Source: Variovorax sp. KBW07 (GTDB taxonomy: Bacteria; Pseudomonadota; Gammaproteobacteria; Burkholderiales; Burkholderiaceae_C). Taken from it: a stretch of DNA of 40,238 nucleotides. The notes beneath the pieces are model-generated. The model was not told where the DNA came from, did no database searches, and saw only the letters and a list, made by a program, of their open reading frames with translations. The stretch lies in the NCBI RefSeq assembly GCF_003852515.1, contig NZ_QAJK01000048.1, positions 1 through 40,238 of the forward strand. Direction: 5' to 3'. The translations under genes were made by a program, and so were the position numbers. Of the stretch, positions 1 through 8,679 are shown piece by piece; the first letter of the stretch is position 1; each line of letters opens with the position of its first letter.

Positions 1-10
1 TGACCCCGCT

Positions 11-34
11 CCCGAACCCGAACCCGAACCCGAA
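11..34. repeat. (CCCGAA)x4 microrepeat
   Basis: Four perfect tandem copies of the hexamer CCCGAA lie just beyond the 3' end of the leftward binding-protein gene. Nothing else is recognisable in the first 63 bases, and no gene or terminator can be called there. The repeat is a simple-sequence tract of unknown significance that could vary in copy number. Confidence 0.6.
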
Positions 35-63
35 CGAAGACTTCAGTCGTACTCAGGAGACAG

Positions 64-1335
64 TCAAGGCCGGACCATCTTGCAGTCCGTGCCTTGTGCC
101 AGTTCGTTCCCCGTGTAGACCGCATCCGTACGGAAACCGTAGTTCGTGCCTTCCCAGCCCAGTTTCACCACTTTGCCATCCACCGGCGCAATCGTGTTCA
201 CCACCTGCGGCAACAACAACTGGTGATCTTCCGCGCGCATCCGCACCGGCCCGACCACCGAATCGAAACTCAGGTCTTCCAGCGCGCGCGCCACCTTGAT
301 CGTGTCCGCACTCCCCGCCTTGTTGATCGCCGCCGCCAGCATGCGCGGCGTCAGGTCGATGCGCGGCGCCAGAAAGTCCTTGCCCGTCTTGGCCTTGTAG
401 GCCTTGGCCAGCGCGTCCACCTTCGGCGAGTCGGCCTGCCCAGGGTGCCACTCGGCCACCCACGTCAGCTGGCCCGTCTTTGCCTGCGACACCGCCGTCA
501 CCGTGCCCGGCACCGAGCCCGCGCTGTGGTTGAAGTAGCGCAGGTTGTAGCCCGCGTCGCCCGCTGCCTTCAGCAGCAGCGTCATGTCCTGCCCCCAGTT
601 GCCGGTGATCACCGAATCGGCGCCGCTCTGGCGGATGTTCGCCACGTACGGCGCGAAATCTTTCACGCGGCCGATCGGGTGCAGCGCCTCGCCGACGAAC
701 TGGATGTCGGGCCGTGCCAGGCCTACCAGCTGGCGGCCGTAGCTGGCCCATTGCTTGCCGTGCGCGTAGTCCTGGTTCAGCAGGTAGACCTTCTTCACGT
801 CCGGCGTCTTCTTGATGTAGTTGGCCAGCGCCTTCATCTTCATCGCCGTGTTGGCCTCGGTCTGGAAATGCCAGAAGCTGCAGGTCTTGCCCGTCATCTC
901 GGGGTCGATCGACGAATGGTTCAGCACGATCAGTTCCTTGCCCGGGTTGCGCTGGTTCCAGCGCGCCACCGACTGCACCAGCGCCGTGACCACCGACGAG
1001 CCCGAGCCACCGGTCACGATGGCCTTCGCGCCCTGGTCGATGGCCGCCTGCAGCGCGCTCTGGCTTTCCTGCGCCGAGAGCTTGCTGTCGAACTGCAGCA
1101 GCTGCAGCTTCGTGCTGCCGCCCAGCACGCCACCCTTGGCGTTGATGTCCTCGATGGCGTACTGCGTGTGCATCAGCATCAGCTCGCCGACATTGGCGAA
1201 GGGGCCCGAGAGCGGATCGATGTAGGCGATCTTGTAGGTCTGGGGCTGCGCCTGGCCCTGGGCATGCGCGGAGCCCGCGATGCAAAGCAGGGAGGCAAGG
1301 GCGATCCGCGCCAAGGGCGCACGGTTGAACTTCAT
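64..1335 (-). CDS. ABC transporter substrate-binding protein, branched-chain amino acid (LivK) type
   Basis: This 423-residue periplasmic ligand-binding protein has a Sec signal peptide with a likely cleavage after AHA at residue 25. The mature part opens with YKIAYIDPLSGPFANVG, typical of the type I periplasmic-binding fold (Peripla_BP_6). The helix after that strand contains AIEDINAKGG, the usual LivK-family signature. Such proteins deliver amino acids or, very often in Comamonadaceae, aromatic or short organic acids to a LivHMGF permease. No permease or ATPase gene is inside the window; they may lie beyond the left edge, or the protein may be an orphan. The start has a CGGAGA ribosome-binding sequence about ten bases upstream. 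The gene begins 25 bases after the tetR-type gene and is probably co-transcribed with it. Next to an acyl-CoA ligase and carboxylase, an organic-acid ligand is more likely than leucine, but this is inference. Confidence 0.88.
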   Translation of the reverse strand: MKFNRAPLARIALASLLCIAGSAHAQGQAQPQTYKIAYIDPLSGPFANVGELMLMHTQYAIEDINAKGGVLGGSTKLQLLQFDSKLSAQESQSALQAAIDQGAKAIVTGGSGSSVVTALVQSVARWNQRNPGKELIVLNHSSIDPEMTGKTCSFWHFQTEANTAMKMKALANYIKKTPDVKKVYLLNQDYAHGKQWASYGRQLVGLARPDIQFVGEALHPIGRVKDFAPYVANIRQSGADSVITGNWGQDMTLLLKAAGDAGYNLRYFNHSAGSVPGTVTAVSQAKTGQLTWVAEWHPGQADSPKVDALAKAYKAKTGKDFLAPRIDLTPRMLAAAINKAGSADTIKVARALEDLSFDSVVGPVRMRAEDHQLLLPQVVNTIAPVDGKVVKLGWEGTNYGFRTDAVYTGNELAQGTDCKMVRP

Positions 1336-1360
1336 GGTGATTTGTCTCCGGGGATGGGTG

Positions 1361-2059
1361 TCAGTTTTTCTTCACTTGCAGGCCGATCACGCGGCTGGCC
1401 AGCTTCGTGAGCTCGGCCACCACCTCGTCGGGCGAGAGGCGCCCGCCCGGGCGATACCAGCTGTACAGGAAGCCGGGCAGGCTGCAGGCCGCGAGCGCGG
1501 TGATCTTGGTCTCGGCAAAGTCGAGGTCGCCGTCGCGCCGGGCTTCTTCGAGCAGCGGGCACAGCAGGTCGTAGAAGTGGTGCGCGAGCTTCTTTTGCGC
1601 CGCAAGGTATTCGGGCCGGTACACCTGCGGCTCGCGGTACGCGAAGAAGGCGGCCGGATGGTGCGAGATGGTCGCGCGGATCAGCCGCTCGATGCCTTCG
1701 ACCACCTTCTCGCTGGCGCGGCGCGGGTCGCCGGCCGCGAAGTCGAGCGCGGTGAAGCAATCGACCGCGGGGCGCCAGGAGAGCGTCTCGAATATCTCCT
1801 GCTTGTCGCGGAAGTAGTAGTACACGAAGGGCTTGGTCACGCCCAGCGCGCGCACGATCTGCGCCATGGTGGTGTTGGCATAGCCCTGGGCCGCGAAGAG
1901 CTGCGCCGCCGCCTGCAGGATGCGCTCGCGCTGCAGGTCGGTGCCCTGCGTGGCCGCGCGCTGGCGCCCCGTGCCCTGCGGCAGGTGCTGCGATTGCGGC
2001 TGTGCCGTGGCCTCGTCGTCCCCAGAGGGTTTGTGCCGTGTCGCGGAAGTTATACCCAT
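1361..2059 (-). CDS. TetR/AcrR family transcriptional regulator
   Basis: This is a DNA-binding repressor of the TetR family, about 232 residues from the ATG at 2059. After a polar N-terminal extension of some 40 residues comes a canonical helix-turn-helix: RERILQAAAQLFAAQGYANT, then MAQIVRALGV and KPFVYYYFRDKQEIF. The C-terminal two-thirds is the variable ligand-binding and dimer domain, ending in a KKN tail. Two other in-frame starts are possible, a TTG at 2095 and an ATG at 2089; none of the three has a good ribosome-binding site. A perfect 12-bp palindrome overlaps the chosen start codon. The gene is divergent from the ligase-carboxylase pair and upstream of the binding-protein gene. It therefore probably controls both directions and itself, with an acyl-CoA or the free acid as likely inducer. 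That role is inferred from position. Confidence 0.88.
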   Translation of the reverse strand: MGITSATRHKPSGDDEATAQPQSQHLPQGTGRQRAATQGTDLQRERILQAAAQLFAAQGYANTTMAQIVRALGVTKPFVYYYFRDKQEIFETLSWRPAVDCFTALDFAAGDPRRASEKVVEGIERLIRATISHHPAAFFAYREPQVYRPEYLAAQKKLAHHFYDLLCPLLEEARRDGDLDFAETKITALAACSLPGFLYSWYRPGGRLSPDEVVAELTKLASRVIGLQVKKN

Positions 2060-2064
2060 GGGTA
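2053..2064. promoter_or_regulatory. Candidate TetR operator (12-bp perfect palindrome)
   Basis: TACCCATGGGTA reads identically on both strands and spans the preferred ATG of the tetR-type gene, 80 bases before the ligase start. TetR-family proteins bind short palindromes in the divergent region they control, so this is the best operator candidate here. No convincing -35/-10 pair could be placed on either side. Binding is inferred. Confidence 0.45.
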
Positions 2065-2144
2065 GGATTGTTCGTGCACCATGCCGCATTGGCAAGCGCT
2101 TGCCCGGTGCAGGCGGCTATCGATAACCCTGAGAAAGTGACGCC

Positions 2145-3761
2145 ATGGAGACATTGCCCGACCGCCCCCAGCAGCCTCTGCACGAGTACCTGCGCACCCA
2201 CGCACGCGAGCGCGGCGACAGCCCCGCCTGCATCTGGTACGGCCACGCCATGAGCTGGGCCGAGCTCGACCGCGCCAGCGACGCCTTCGCGGCGCGCCTG
2301 CAGGCCATCGGCGTGAAGAAGGGCGAGCCGGTGGTGCTGTTCCTGAACAACTGCCCGCAGTACCTGGTTGCGCATTTCGGCATCCAGAAGATCGGCGCCA
2401 TCGTCTGCCCGAGCGGGCCGCTCAACAAGGAGCACGAGCTGGCCTACCAGGTCAACGACCTGAAGGCCCGCGTGATCGTCGCGGCCTCGCCGCTGCTGCC
2501 GGTGGTGCGCAAGGTGCAGGCCGGCAGCGCGCTGGCCCATGTGTTCGTGGTGCACTACGCCGACCTGCTGCCCGCGCCGGCCGCGCTCGACCTGCCGGCC
2601 GAACTGGCCGCCGAGAAGAAAGCCGGGCGCAGCGTTCCCGACGGCTGCGAAGACTTCCTGGCCGTGATGTCGCAGCGCGATGCCAAGCCGCAACCCGTGG
2701 CCATCGACCTCGACGACGTGGCGCTCATGACCTACACCTCGGGCACCACCGGCCTGCCCAAGGGCGCGATGCTCAGCTATGGCAATGCGCTCTTCAAGAC
2801 GCGCGCCGCGGCCGACTGCAACGGTGTCGGCCCCGATGACGTGCTGCTGTCCATCGCGCCGCTGTATCACATCGCCGGCATGCTGATGGGCGTCAACGTG
2901 CCGGTGCTCACCGGCGCCGCTTCGGTGCTGCTGCACCGTTTCGATCCGCGCGCCGTGCTGCAGGCCATCGAGGGCTTCAAGGTGAGCTGGTGGTACAGCA
3001 TCGCGCCGATGAACGTGGCGTGCATGCAGGTACCCGACATCGCGAGCTTCGATCTGTCCAGCCTGAAGAGGAACCCGGTGACCAGCTTCGGCATCACCTT
3101 CACCGAGCCGCTGGCCGCGCAATGGCGTTCGCATGCGCGCAACTGCACGTCCTTCGAGGCCGCCTACGGCCTGAGCGAAACCCACACCTGCGACACCTAT
3201 ACGCCGCACCACGCGCCGCGCTGGGGCACGCAGGGCATTCCCGCGCCGGGCGTGACCATCCGCATCCTCGACGCGGACACGCAGGCCGAAATGCCCACCG
3301 GTGAAATCGGCGAGATCGTGCTCACCAGCCCCGGCACCTTCAAGGGCTACTGGAACAAGCCAGAGGCCACCGCTGCCACCTTGCGCAACGGCTGGGTGCA
3401 CACCGGCGACATGGGCAAGATAGACGCCGACGGCTACCTCACCTTCATCGGCCGCTTCAAGGAAATGATCAAGGTCTCGGGCTACAGCGTGTTTCCCGAA
3501 GAGGTCGAGACCATTCTCATCAAGCATCCGGCGGTGGCGCAGGCGGCCGTCATCGCGCAGCCCGATGCCGACAAGGGCGAGGTCGTGAAGGCCTTCATCG
3601 TGCGCAAGCCCGGTGCCGCGCTCGATGCCGATACGCTCGTTGCGTGGGCGCGCGACAACATGGCCAGCTACAAGGCGCCGCGCGCCGTGAGCTTCATCGA
3701 TGCATTGCCGACCACCGGCGCCGGCAAGGTGCTGCGGCGCCTGCTGAAAGACCCAACCTGA
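2145..3761 (+). CDS. AMP-forming acyl-CoA ligase (class I adenylate-forming enzyme)
   Basis: This 538-residue enzyme activates a carboxylic acid with ATP to an acyl-adenylate and then to the CoA thioester. The AMP-binding P-loop YTSGTTGLPKGA lies at about residues 197-208. YGLSETHT, which contacts the adenine, follows near 340. The hinge region GYWNKPEATA, WVHTGDMGKID and GRFKEMIKVSGYSVFPEEVE marks the mobile C-terminal domain. The catalytic lysine is K528 in TGAGKVLRR. Length and motif order are normal for fatty or aryl acid:CoA ligases; the substrate cannot be read from sequence. The start at 2145 has a weak GAGAAAG ribosome-binding sequence. The stop is only ten bases before the carboxylase gene, so the two almost certainly form an operon in which the ligase makes the acyl-CoA that the next enzyme carboxylates. 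Confidence 0.9.
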   Translation: METLPDRPQQPLHEYLRTHARERGDSPACIWYGHAMSWAELDRASDAFAARLQAIGVKKGEPVVLFLNNCPQYLVAHFGIQKIGAIVCPSGPLNKEHELAYQVNDLKARVIVAASPLLPVVRKVQAGSALAHVFVVHYADLLPAPAALDLPAELAAEKKAGRSVPDGCEDFLAVMSQRDAKPQPVAIDLDDVALMTYTSGTTGLPKGAMLSYGNALFKTRAAADCNGVGPDDVLLSIAPLYHIAGMLMGVNVPVLTGAASVLLHRFDPRAVLQAIEGFKVSWWYSIAPMNVACMQVPDIASFDLSSLKRNPVTSFGITFTEPLAAQWRSHARNCTSFEAAYGLSETHTCDTYTPHHAPRWGTQGIPAPGVTIRILDADTQAEMPTGEIGEIVLTSPGTFKGYWNKPEATAATLRNGWVHTGDMGKIDADGYLTFIGRFKEMIKVSGYSVFPEEVETILIKHPAVAQAAVIAQPDADKGEVVKAFIVRKPGAALDADTLVAWARDNMASYKAPRAVSFIDALPTTGAGKVLRRLLKDPT

Positions 3762-3771
3762 GAGGTTCAGC

Positions 3772-6700
3772 TTGTCGTTTTCCAAAGTTCTGATTGCCAA
3801 CCGCGGCGAAATTGCCGTGCGGCTGGTGCGCGCCCTGCGCGACCTGGGCATCGCCAGCGTGGCGGTGCATGCGCGCGACGACGCGGCGGCGCTGCATGCG
3901 CAGCTGGCCGACGTGGCCGTGGCGCTCGATGCGACCGGGCCTTCCGCCTACCTTGACATTGCCGCGCTGATCGCCGTGGCGCGCGCGCAGGGCTGCGATG
4001 CGGTGCATCCCGGCTACGGCTTCCTGAGCGAGCGCGCCGACTTCGCTCAGGCCTGCGCCGACGCGGGCCTGGTCTTCATCGGCCCCACGCCAGAGCAGCT
4101 CGGCCTGTTCGGAGACAAGGCACGCGCACGCGCACTGGCCACGCAATGCGACGTGCCGGTGATGCCCGGCAGCGCGGGCGCGGTCACGCTTGCGCAGGCG
4201 CAGGCCTTCTTCGCCGAGCAGCATGCGCAGGGCGCGGGCGTGATGGTGAAGGCCATCGGCGGCGGCGGCGGGCGCGGCATGCGCGCGGTGCTGAACGCCG
4301 AAGAGCTGCCCGAGGCGCATGCACGCTGCATGTCTGAAGCCAAGGCCGCCTTCGGCATCGAGGGCGTGTACGTCGAGCGCCTGATGCGCAATGCGCGGCA
4401 CATCGAGGTGCAGGTGCTGGGCGACGGCACCTCCGTTGCCAGCCTCGGCGAGCGCGAGTGCACGCTGCAGCGCCGCTTCCAGAAGCTGGTGGAAATTGCG
4501 CCGAGCCCGTCGCTGCCCGAAGCCCTGCGCGCGCAGGTGACGCAGGCCGCGCTGCGCATGGCGAAGACGGTCGGCTATCGCGGCCTCGGCACCTTCGAGT
4601 TTCTTGTCGATGCGGAATCGTCGACCCTGCCTTTCGTCTTCATCGAGGCCAACCCGCGCCTGCAGGTGGAGCACACGGTGACCGAAGCCGTCACCGGGCT
4701 CGACCTGGTGCAGCTGCAGATTGCGGTGGCTGCGGGCGAGCCATTGAGCGCGCTGGGCGTGGAGGCCGATCGCACGGCGCCGCAGCGCGGCTTCGCCATT
4801 CAATGGCGCATCAACGCCGAGACGCTCGATGCGCAGGGCAATGCGCGGCCTTCGGGCGGCACGCTCGCGCGCTTCGACCTGCCGGCCGGGCCGGGCGTGC
4901 GCGTCGATACCCATGGCTATGCGGGGCTGGCGCCTTCGCCGCACTACGACACGCTGCTGGCCAAGCTGATCGTGCAGTCGCCTTCGCCGCGTTTCGCGGA
5001 CGCGCTGCGGCGCTCGCTGCGCGCGCTGGACGAATGCCACATCGACGGCATCGCCACCAACCTGTCGCTGTTGCGCGCCATCGCGGCGCGGCCGGAGTTT
5101 GCGACGCAGGCGGTGCACACGCGCTTCGTGGAGGCGCACCTGGGCGACCTGCTGGCGGCTGCGGCGTCGCTTGAAAAGCATGCGAAGAAGAGCATGCCCG
5201 CAGCAGTCGCGGTCGTCGCGGACAGCGCTTCCGCAGTCGCAGACGACGATGCGGACGACCTGACTGTCAAGGCCCCCATGCCCGCGAAGCTCGTGCAGTT
5301 CGAAGTCGAGGTGGGCGACGTGCTGCCCGCCGGCGCGCAACTCGGCGTGCTCGAAGCCATGAAGATGGAACACCTGCTGCACGCGCCCGTGGCCGGCCGC
5401 GTGGTCGCGCTGCTGGCGGCACCGGGCGACTACCTCGTCGAAGGCCAGTCGCTGGTGCGGCTCGAAGCCGTCGATGCGCAGGCCGTCGAAGCCGAGGCGC
5501 GCGCCGAGCACGACCTCGGCACGGTCCGCCCCGATCTGCAGAAAGTCATCGACCGCCACGCGCCCACGCTCGATGCCAACCGCAAGGCCGCCGTCGACAA
5601 GCGCCACGCGCAGGGCGGCCGCACCGCGCGCGAGAACATCGCCGACCTGTGCGACACGGCCGCCGACCCCGGCAACTTCATCGAATACGGCGCGCTGGCC
5701 ATTGCCGCGCAAACGCGCCGCCGCACGCTCGAAGACCTGATCGCCAACACGCCGGCCGACGGCATGGTCACAGGCCTGGGCAGCGTCAACGCGAAGCAGT
5801 TCGGCCCCGAGCTGTCGCGCTGCGCCGTGCTGGCCTACGACTACACGGTGCTGGCCGGCACGCAGGGCATGCGCAACCACCACAAGACCGACCGCCTGCT
5901 GGCGGTGGCGCACCAGCTGAAGCTGCCGGTGGTGCTGTTCGCCGAAGGCGGCGGCGGCCGGCCGGGCGACACCGACATGCCGATCGTCGCCGGCCTGAAC
6001 AACCACACCTTCAGCCAGTTCGCGGCGCTGTCGGGCAAGGTGCCGGTGGTCGGCATCGTGCATGGCCGCTGCTTCGCGGGCAATGCGGCGCTGCTGGGCT
6101 GCGCCGACGTGATCATCGCGACCAGGGGCAGCAACATCGGCATGAGCGGCCCCGCCATGATCGAAGGCGGCGGGCTCGGCACCTTCGCGCCCGAGCAGAT
6201 CGGGCCGAGCAGCGTGCAGTCGCGCAACGGCGTGATCGACATCCTGGTGGAAGACGAAGCCGCCGCCGTGGCCGCCGCGAAGCAGTACCTCTCGTACTTC
6301 CAGGGCGCGACGAAGGACTGGCAATGCGCCGATCCGCGCACGCTGCGCCACGTGGTGCCCGAGAACCGGCTGCGCGTGTACGACGTGCGCGCGGCAATGC
6401 GCGGCGTGGCCGACACCGGCTCGCTGCTCGAACTGCGTGCGGGCTTCGGTGCCGGCATCGTCACGGCGCTGGCGCGCATCGAGGGCAGGCCGGTCGGCCT
6501 GATGGCCAACAACCCGCACCACCTGGGCGGCGCCATCGACGTGGAGGCGGCCGACAAGTCCGCGCGCTTCATGCAGCTGTGCAACGCGCACGGACTGCCG
6601 CTGGTGTCGCTGTGCGACACGCCCGGCTTCATGGTCGGCCCCGAGATCGAGGCGCAGGCGCAGGTGCGCCATGTGTGCCGCATGTTCATGGTGGCGTCGC

Positions 6701-7086
6701 ACCTGCGCGTGCCGTTCTTTGCCGTGGTGCTGCGCAAGGGCTACGGCCTGGGCGCGCAGGCCATGACGGCCGGCGGCTTCGACGCACCGGTGTTCACCGT
6801 GGCCTGGCCCACCGGCGAGTTCGGCGCGATGGGCCTCGAAGGCGCGGTGCGGCTGGGCTTTCGCAAGGAGCTGGCGGCCGTGCCCGAAGGCGTGGAGCGC
6901 GACGCGCTGTTCAAGAAACTGGTGGCGCAGCAGTACACCAACGGTGAAGCCATCCACATGGCGCAGACGCTGGAGATCGATGCGGTGATCGACCCGGCCG
7001 AGACGCGTGCCTGGCTGGTGCGCGGGCTGGACTCCGCCACGCGGGCGACCACCCAGGCTGTTTCGCCCTACGTGGACACTTGGTAA
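3772..7086 (+). CDS. Single-chain biotin-dependent acyl-CoA carboxylase (BC-BCCP-CT)
   Basis: This 1104-residue protein carries all parts of an acyl-CoA carboxylase on one chain. Residues 1 to about 450 are biotin carboxylase: VLIANRGEIAVR, the ATP-grasp loop KAIGGGGGRGM, and the active-site stretch FIEANPRLQVEHTVTE. A biotinyl domain follows with the biotin-accepting K531 in EAMKMEH. From about residue 560 to the end is a two-lobed carboxyltransferase, with GNFIEYGALA, FAEGGGGRPGD and GSNIGMSGPAMIEGGG in the first lobe. LMANNPHHLGGAID, CDTPGFMVGPE and RKGYGLGAQAM are in the second. The start is a TTG preceded by AGAGG six bases upstream. The architecture matches the single-chain long-chain acyl-CoA carboxylase (LCC) described from Mycobacterium avium subsp. 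paratuberculosis, rather than the usual two-subunit enzymes. The substrate is unknown; the adjacent ligase presumably supplies it. Confidence 0.9.
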   Translation: MSFSKVLIANRGEIAVRLVRALRDLGIASVAVHARDDAAALHAQLADVAVALDATGPSAYLDIAALIAVARAQGCDAVHPGYGFLSERADFAQACADAGLVFIGPTPEQLGLFGDKARARALATQCDVPVMPGSAGAVTLAQAQAFFAEQHAQGAGVMVKAIGGGGGRGMRAVLNAEELPEAHARCMSEAKAAFGIEGVYVERLMRNARHIEVQVLGDGTSVASLGERECTLQRRFQKLVEIAPSPSLPEALRAQVTQAALRMAKTVGYRGLGTFEFLVDAESSTLPFVFIEANPRLQVEHTVTEAVTGLDLVQLQIAVAAGEPLSALGVEADRTAPQRGFAIQWRINAETLDAQGNARPSGGTLARFDLPAGPGVRVDTHGYAGLAPSPHYDTLLAKLIVQSPSPRFADALRRSLRALDECHIDGIATNLSLLRAIAARPEFATQAVHTRFVEAHLGDLLAAAASLEKHAKKSMPAAVAVVADSASAVADDDADDLTVKAPMPAKLVQFEVEVGDVLPAGAQLGVLEAMKMEHLLHAPVAGRVVALLAAPGDYLVEGQSLVRLEAVDAQAVEAEARAEHDLGTVRPDLQKVIDRHAPTLDANRKAAVDKRHAQGGRTARENIADLCDTAADPGNFIEYGALAIAAQTRRRTLEDLIANTPADGMVTGLGSVNAKQFGPELSRCAVLAYDYTVLAGTQGMRNHHKTDRLLAVAHQLKLPVVLFAEGGGGRPGDTDMPIVAGLNNHTFSQFAALSGKVPVVGIVHGRCFAGNAALLGCADVIIATRGSNIGMSGPAMIEGGGLGTFAPEQIGPSSVQSRNGVIDILVEDEAAAVAAAKQYLSYFQGATKDWQCADPRTLRHVVPENRLRVYDVRAAMRGVADTGSLLELRAGFGAGIVTALARIEGRPVGLMANNPHHLGGAIDVEAADKSARFMQLCNAHGLPLVSLCDTPGFMVGPEIEAQAQVRHVCRMFMVASHLRVPFFAVVLRKGYGLGAQAMTAGGFDAPVFTVAWPTGEFGAMGLEGAVRLGFRKELAAVPEGVERDALFKKLVAQQYTNGEAIHMAQTLEIDAVIDPAETRAWLVRGLDSATRATTQAVSPYVDTW

Positions 7087-7151
7087 CCAGGCGCTAGACC
7101 TCGCAACGCGCGGGGGCAAGGCGGCTCCGTACACTGGACCGCTTTGCGCGC

Positions 7152-8516
7152 ATGGAACTGTTTTTACGTTGGCTGCCGGCCCGCGTTCGCGGAGTGATCG
7201 CGGCGCGCTGGGTGTTCGGGTTCTGCATGGCGATGCTCGTTGCGGGCGGTGCGCAGGCGCAACCGGCCGCAGGCAGCAAGCCGCGCCAGCCTGTCCAGAC
7301 GCAGCAGGCCGATCAGGCCCAGGCCCCACAGGCCTACTGGGTCGGCAGCTGGGCGGTGGCGCCCATGGATTTCAGGGAGATCGCGCTCAACCCCAACTTC
7401 GCACCCACCATAGGCCCAGCCAGCACGCATGTCTTTCGCGGACAGACGCTGCGCCAGCTGGTGCGGCCCACGCTCGATGGCGAGCGAATCCGCGTGCGCT
7501 TTTCCAACCTGTTCGGCAAGACGCCGCTGCACGTCGCGGCAGCCAGCGTGGCGCTGGGCACCGGCGCGGGCGTGGTGTCGCCGGCCTCGCTGCGCGAGTT
7601 GCGCTTCGGCGGACGCGGCGAGCTCACCGTAGAGCCGGGTGCCGAGGCCTGGAGCGACGGCATCGACCTGAAGGTCGAGGCGGGGCAGGACGTGGTGGTG
7701 AGCACTTTCCTCGACCAGCTCACGCCCTTCGCCACCGTCAGCCTGCAGGAGCCGAAGACGAGCTGGGTGGCCGCGGGCAACGGTGTATCGGCGCCCAGGC
7801 TGGAAGGCGCGACTCCATTGGCCCTCAACCACATCGTGACCGGCGTGGACGTGTGGAGCCGCGAGCCCGCGCTGACGGTGGTCGCGTTCGGCGACTCGAT
7901 CACCGCGGGCAGTGGGGAAGCGGGCGTGGGCGCCTACCCCGAGATGCTGGCCACGCGGCTGCGCGACAGCCCGCGCGCACCCAAGGCGGTGTCGGTGCTC
8001 AATTCGGGCATTGGCGGCAACCGGCTGCTGCACGACGGCACCGGGCCCAGCGGGCTGACGCGCTTTGCACGCGATGCGCTGGGGCAGAGCGGCGTGACGC
8101 ACGTGATCGTGCTGCTCGGCACCAACGACATCGGCCGCAAGGCCTTCGTGGACACGCCGGGCTTCGTCATCCTGCCGGGCGAAATGCCGACCACCCATCG
8201 CATCACCACTGGCCTGTCGCAACTGATTGCGCAAGCCCGCGCCAAGGGCGTGAAGGTGCTGCTCGGCACCGTGCCGCCGTTCAAGAACAGCGTCTACTCG
8301 AACAAGGACGGCGAGGCCCTGCGCGGCGAGGTCAACCGATGGATTCGCGGGCGCATGGACGTCGATGGCGTGATCGATTTCGATGCCGCCCTGCGCGACC
8401 CGGCGGACCCGCAGGCACTGAACCCGAAGTACGACGGCGGCGACCACCTGCATCCCAACAGGGCGGGGCTGGCCGCGATGGCGGCTGCGGTCGACCTGCA
8501 GAGATTCTGGGAGTAA
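7152..8516 (+). CDS. Secreted SGNH/GDSL-type hydrolase
   Basis: This 454-residue extracytoplasmic esterase or acetylhydrolase has a long N-terminal signal sequence ending near GGAQAQ. An N-terminal beta-rich segment of about 190 residues precedes the catalytic domain. The SGNH blocks are complete: block I VAFGDSITAG with nucleophile S249, block II GIGGNRLL, block III LLGTNDIG, and block V GGDHLHP with D431 and H434. Family members remove acetyl or other acyl groups from polysaccharides, lipids or small esters; the substrate here is unknown. The gene starts 65 bases after the carboxylase. A TACACT hexamer at 7130-7135 may be its own -10 element, but no matching -35 is visible, so read-through from the carboxylase is possible. 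Confidence 0.87.
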   Translation: MELFLRWLPARVRGVIAARWVFGFCMAMLVAGGAQAQPAAGSKPRQPVQTQQADQAQAPQAYWVGSWAVAPMDFREIALNPNFAPTIGPASTHVFRGQTLRQLVRPTLDGERIRVRFSNLFGKTPLHVAAASVALGTGAGVVSPASLRELRFGGRGELTVEPGAEAWSDGIDLKVEAGQDVVVSTFLDQLTPFATVSLQEPKTSWVAAGNGVSAPRLEGATPLALNHIVTGVDVWSREPALTVVAFGDSITAGSGEAGVGAYPEMLATRLRDSPRAPKAVSVLNSGIGGNRLLHDGTGPSGLTRFARDALGQSGVTHVIVLLGTNDIGRKAFVDTPGFVILPGEMPTTHRITTGLSQLIAQARAKGVKVLLGTVPPFKNSVYSNKDGEALRGEVNRWIRGRMDVDGVIDFDAALRDPADPQALNPKYDGGDHLHPNRAGLAAMAAAVDLQRFWE

Positions 8517-8679
8517 GCACTCGCCAAAGCCGCAAGCGCGGTGAATGCAAAAAACGCGGCGCGTGCGCCCCGGTTGAAGCACGACACAGGTCTACACAAG
8601 ATTTCGCGCAGCGCTTACAGCCGCTTCACATGGCTTGGGCAGCATGAAGGCTCCTCCAACAACACATGAGGGGTTCTTC

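Noticed and set aside
1332-3851. 839-codon leftward open frame across the ligase gene
   Set aside because: It is a composition shadow of the acyl-CoA ligase and of the tetR-type gene in another frame, with no recognisable domain.
3694-7329. Very long open frame (1211 codons) antisense to the carboxylase
   Set aside because: Its product is His/Arg/Ala-rich without domains and mirrors the strongly supported carboxylase gene. High GC content removes stop codons in this frame.
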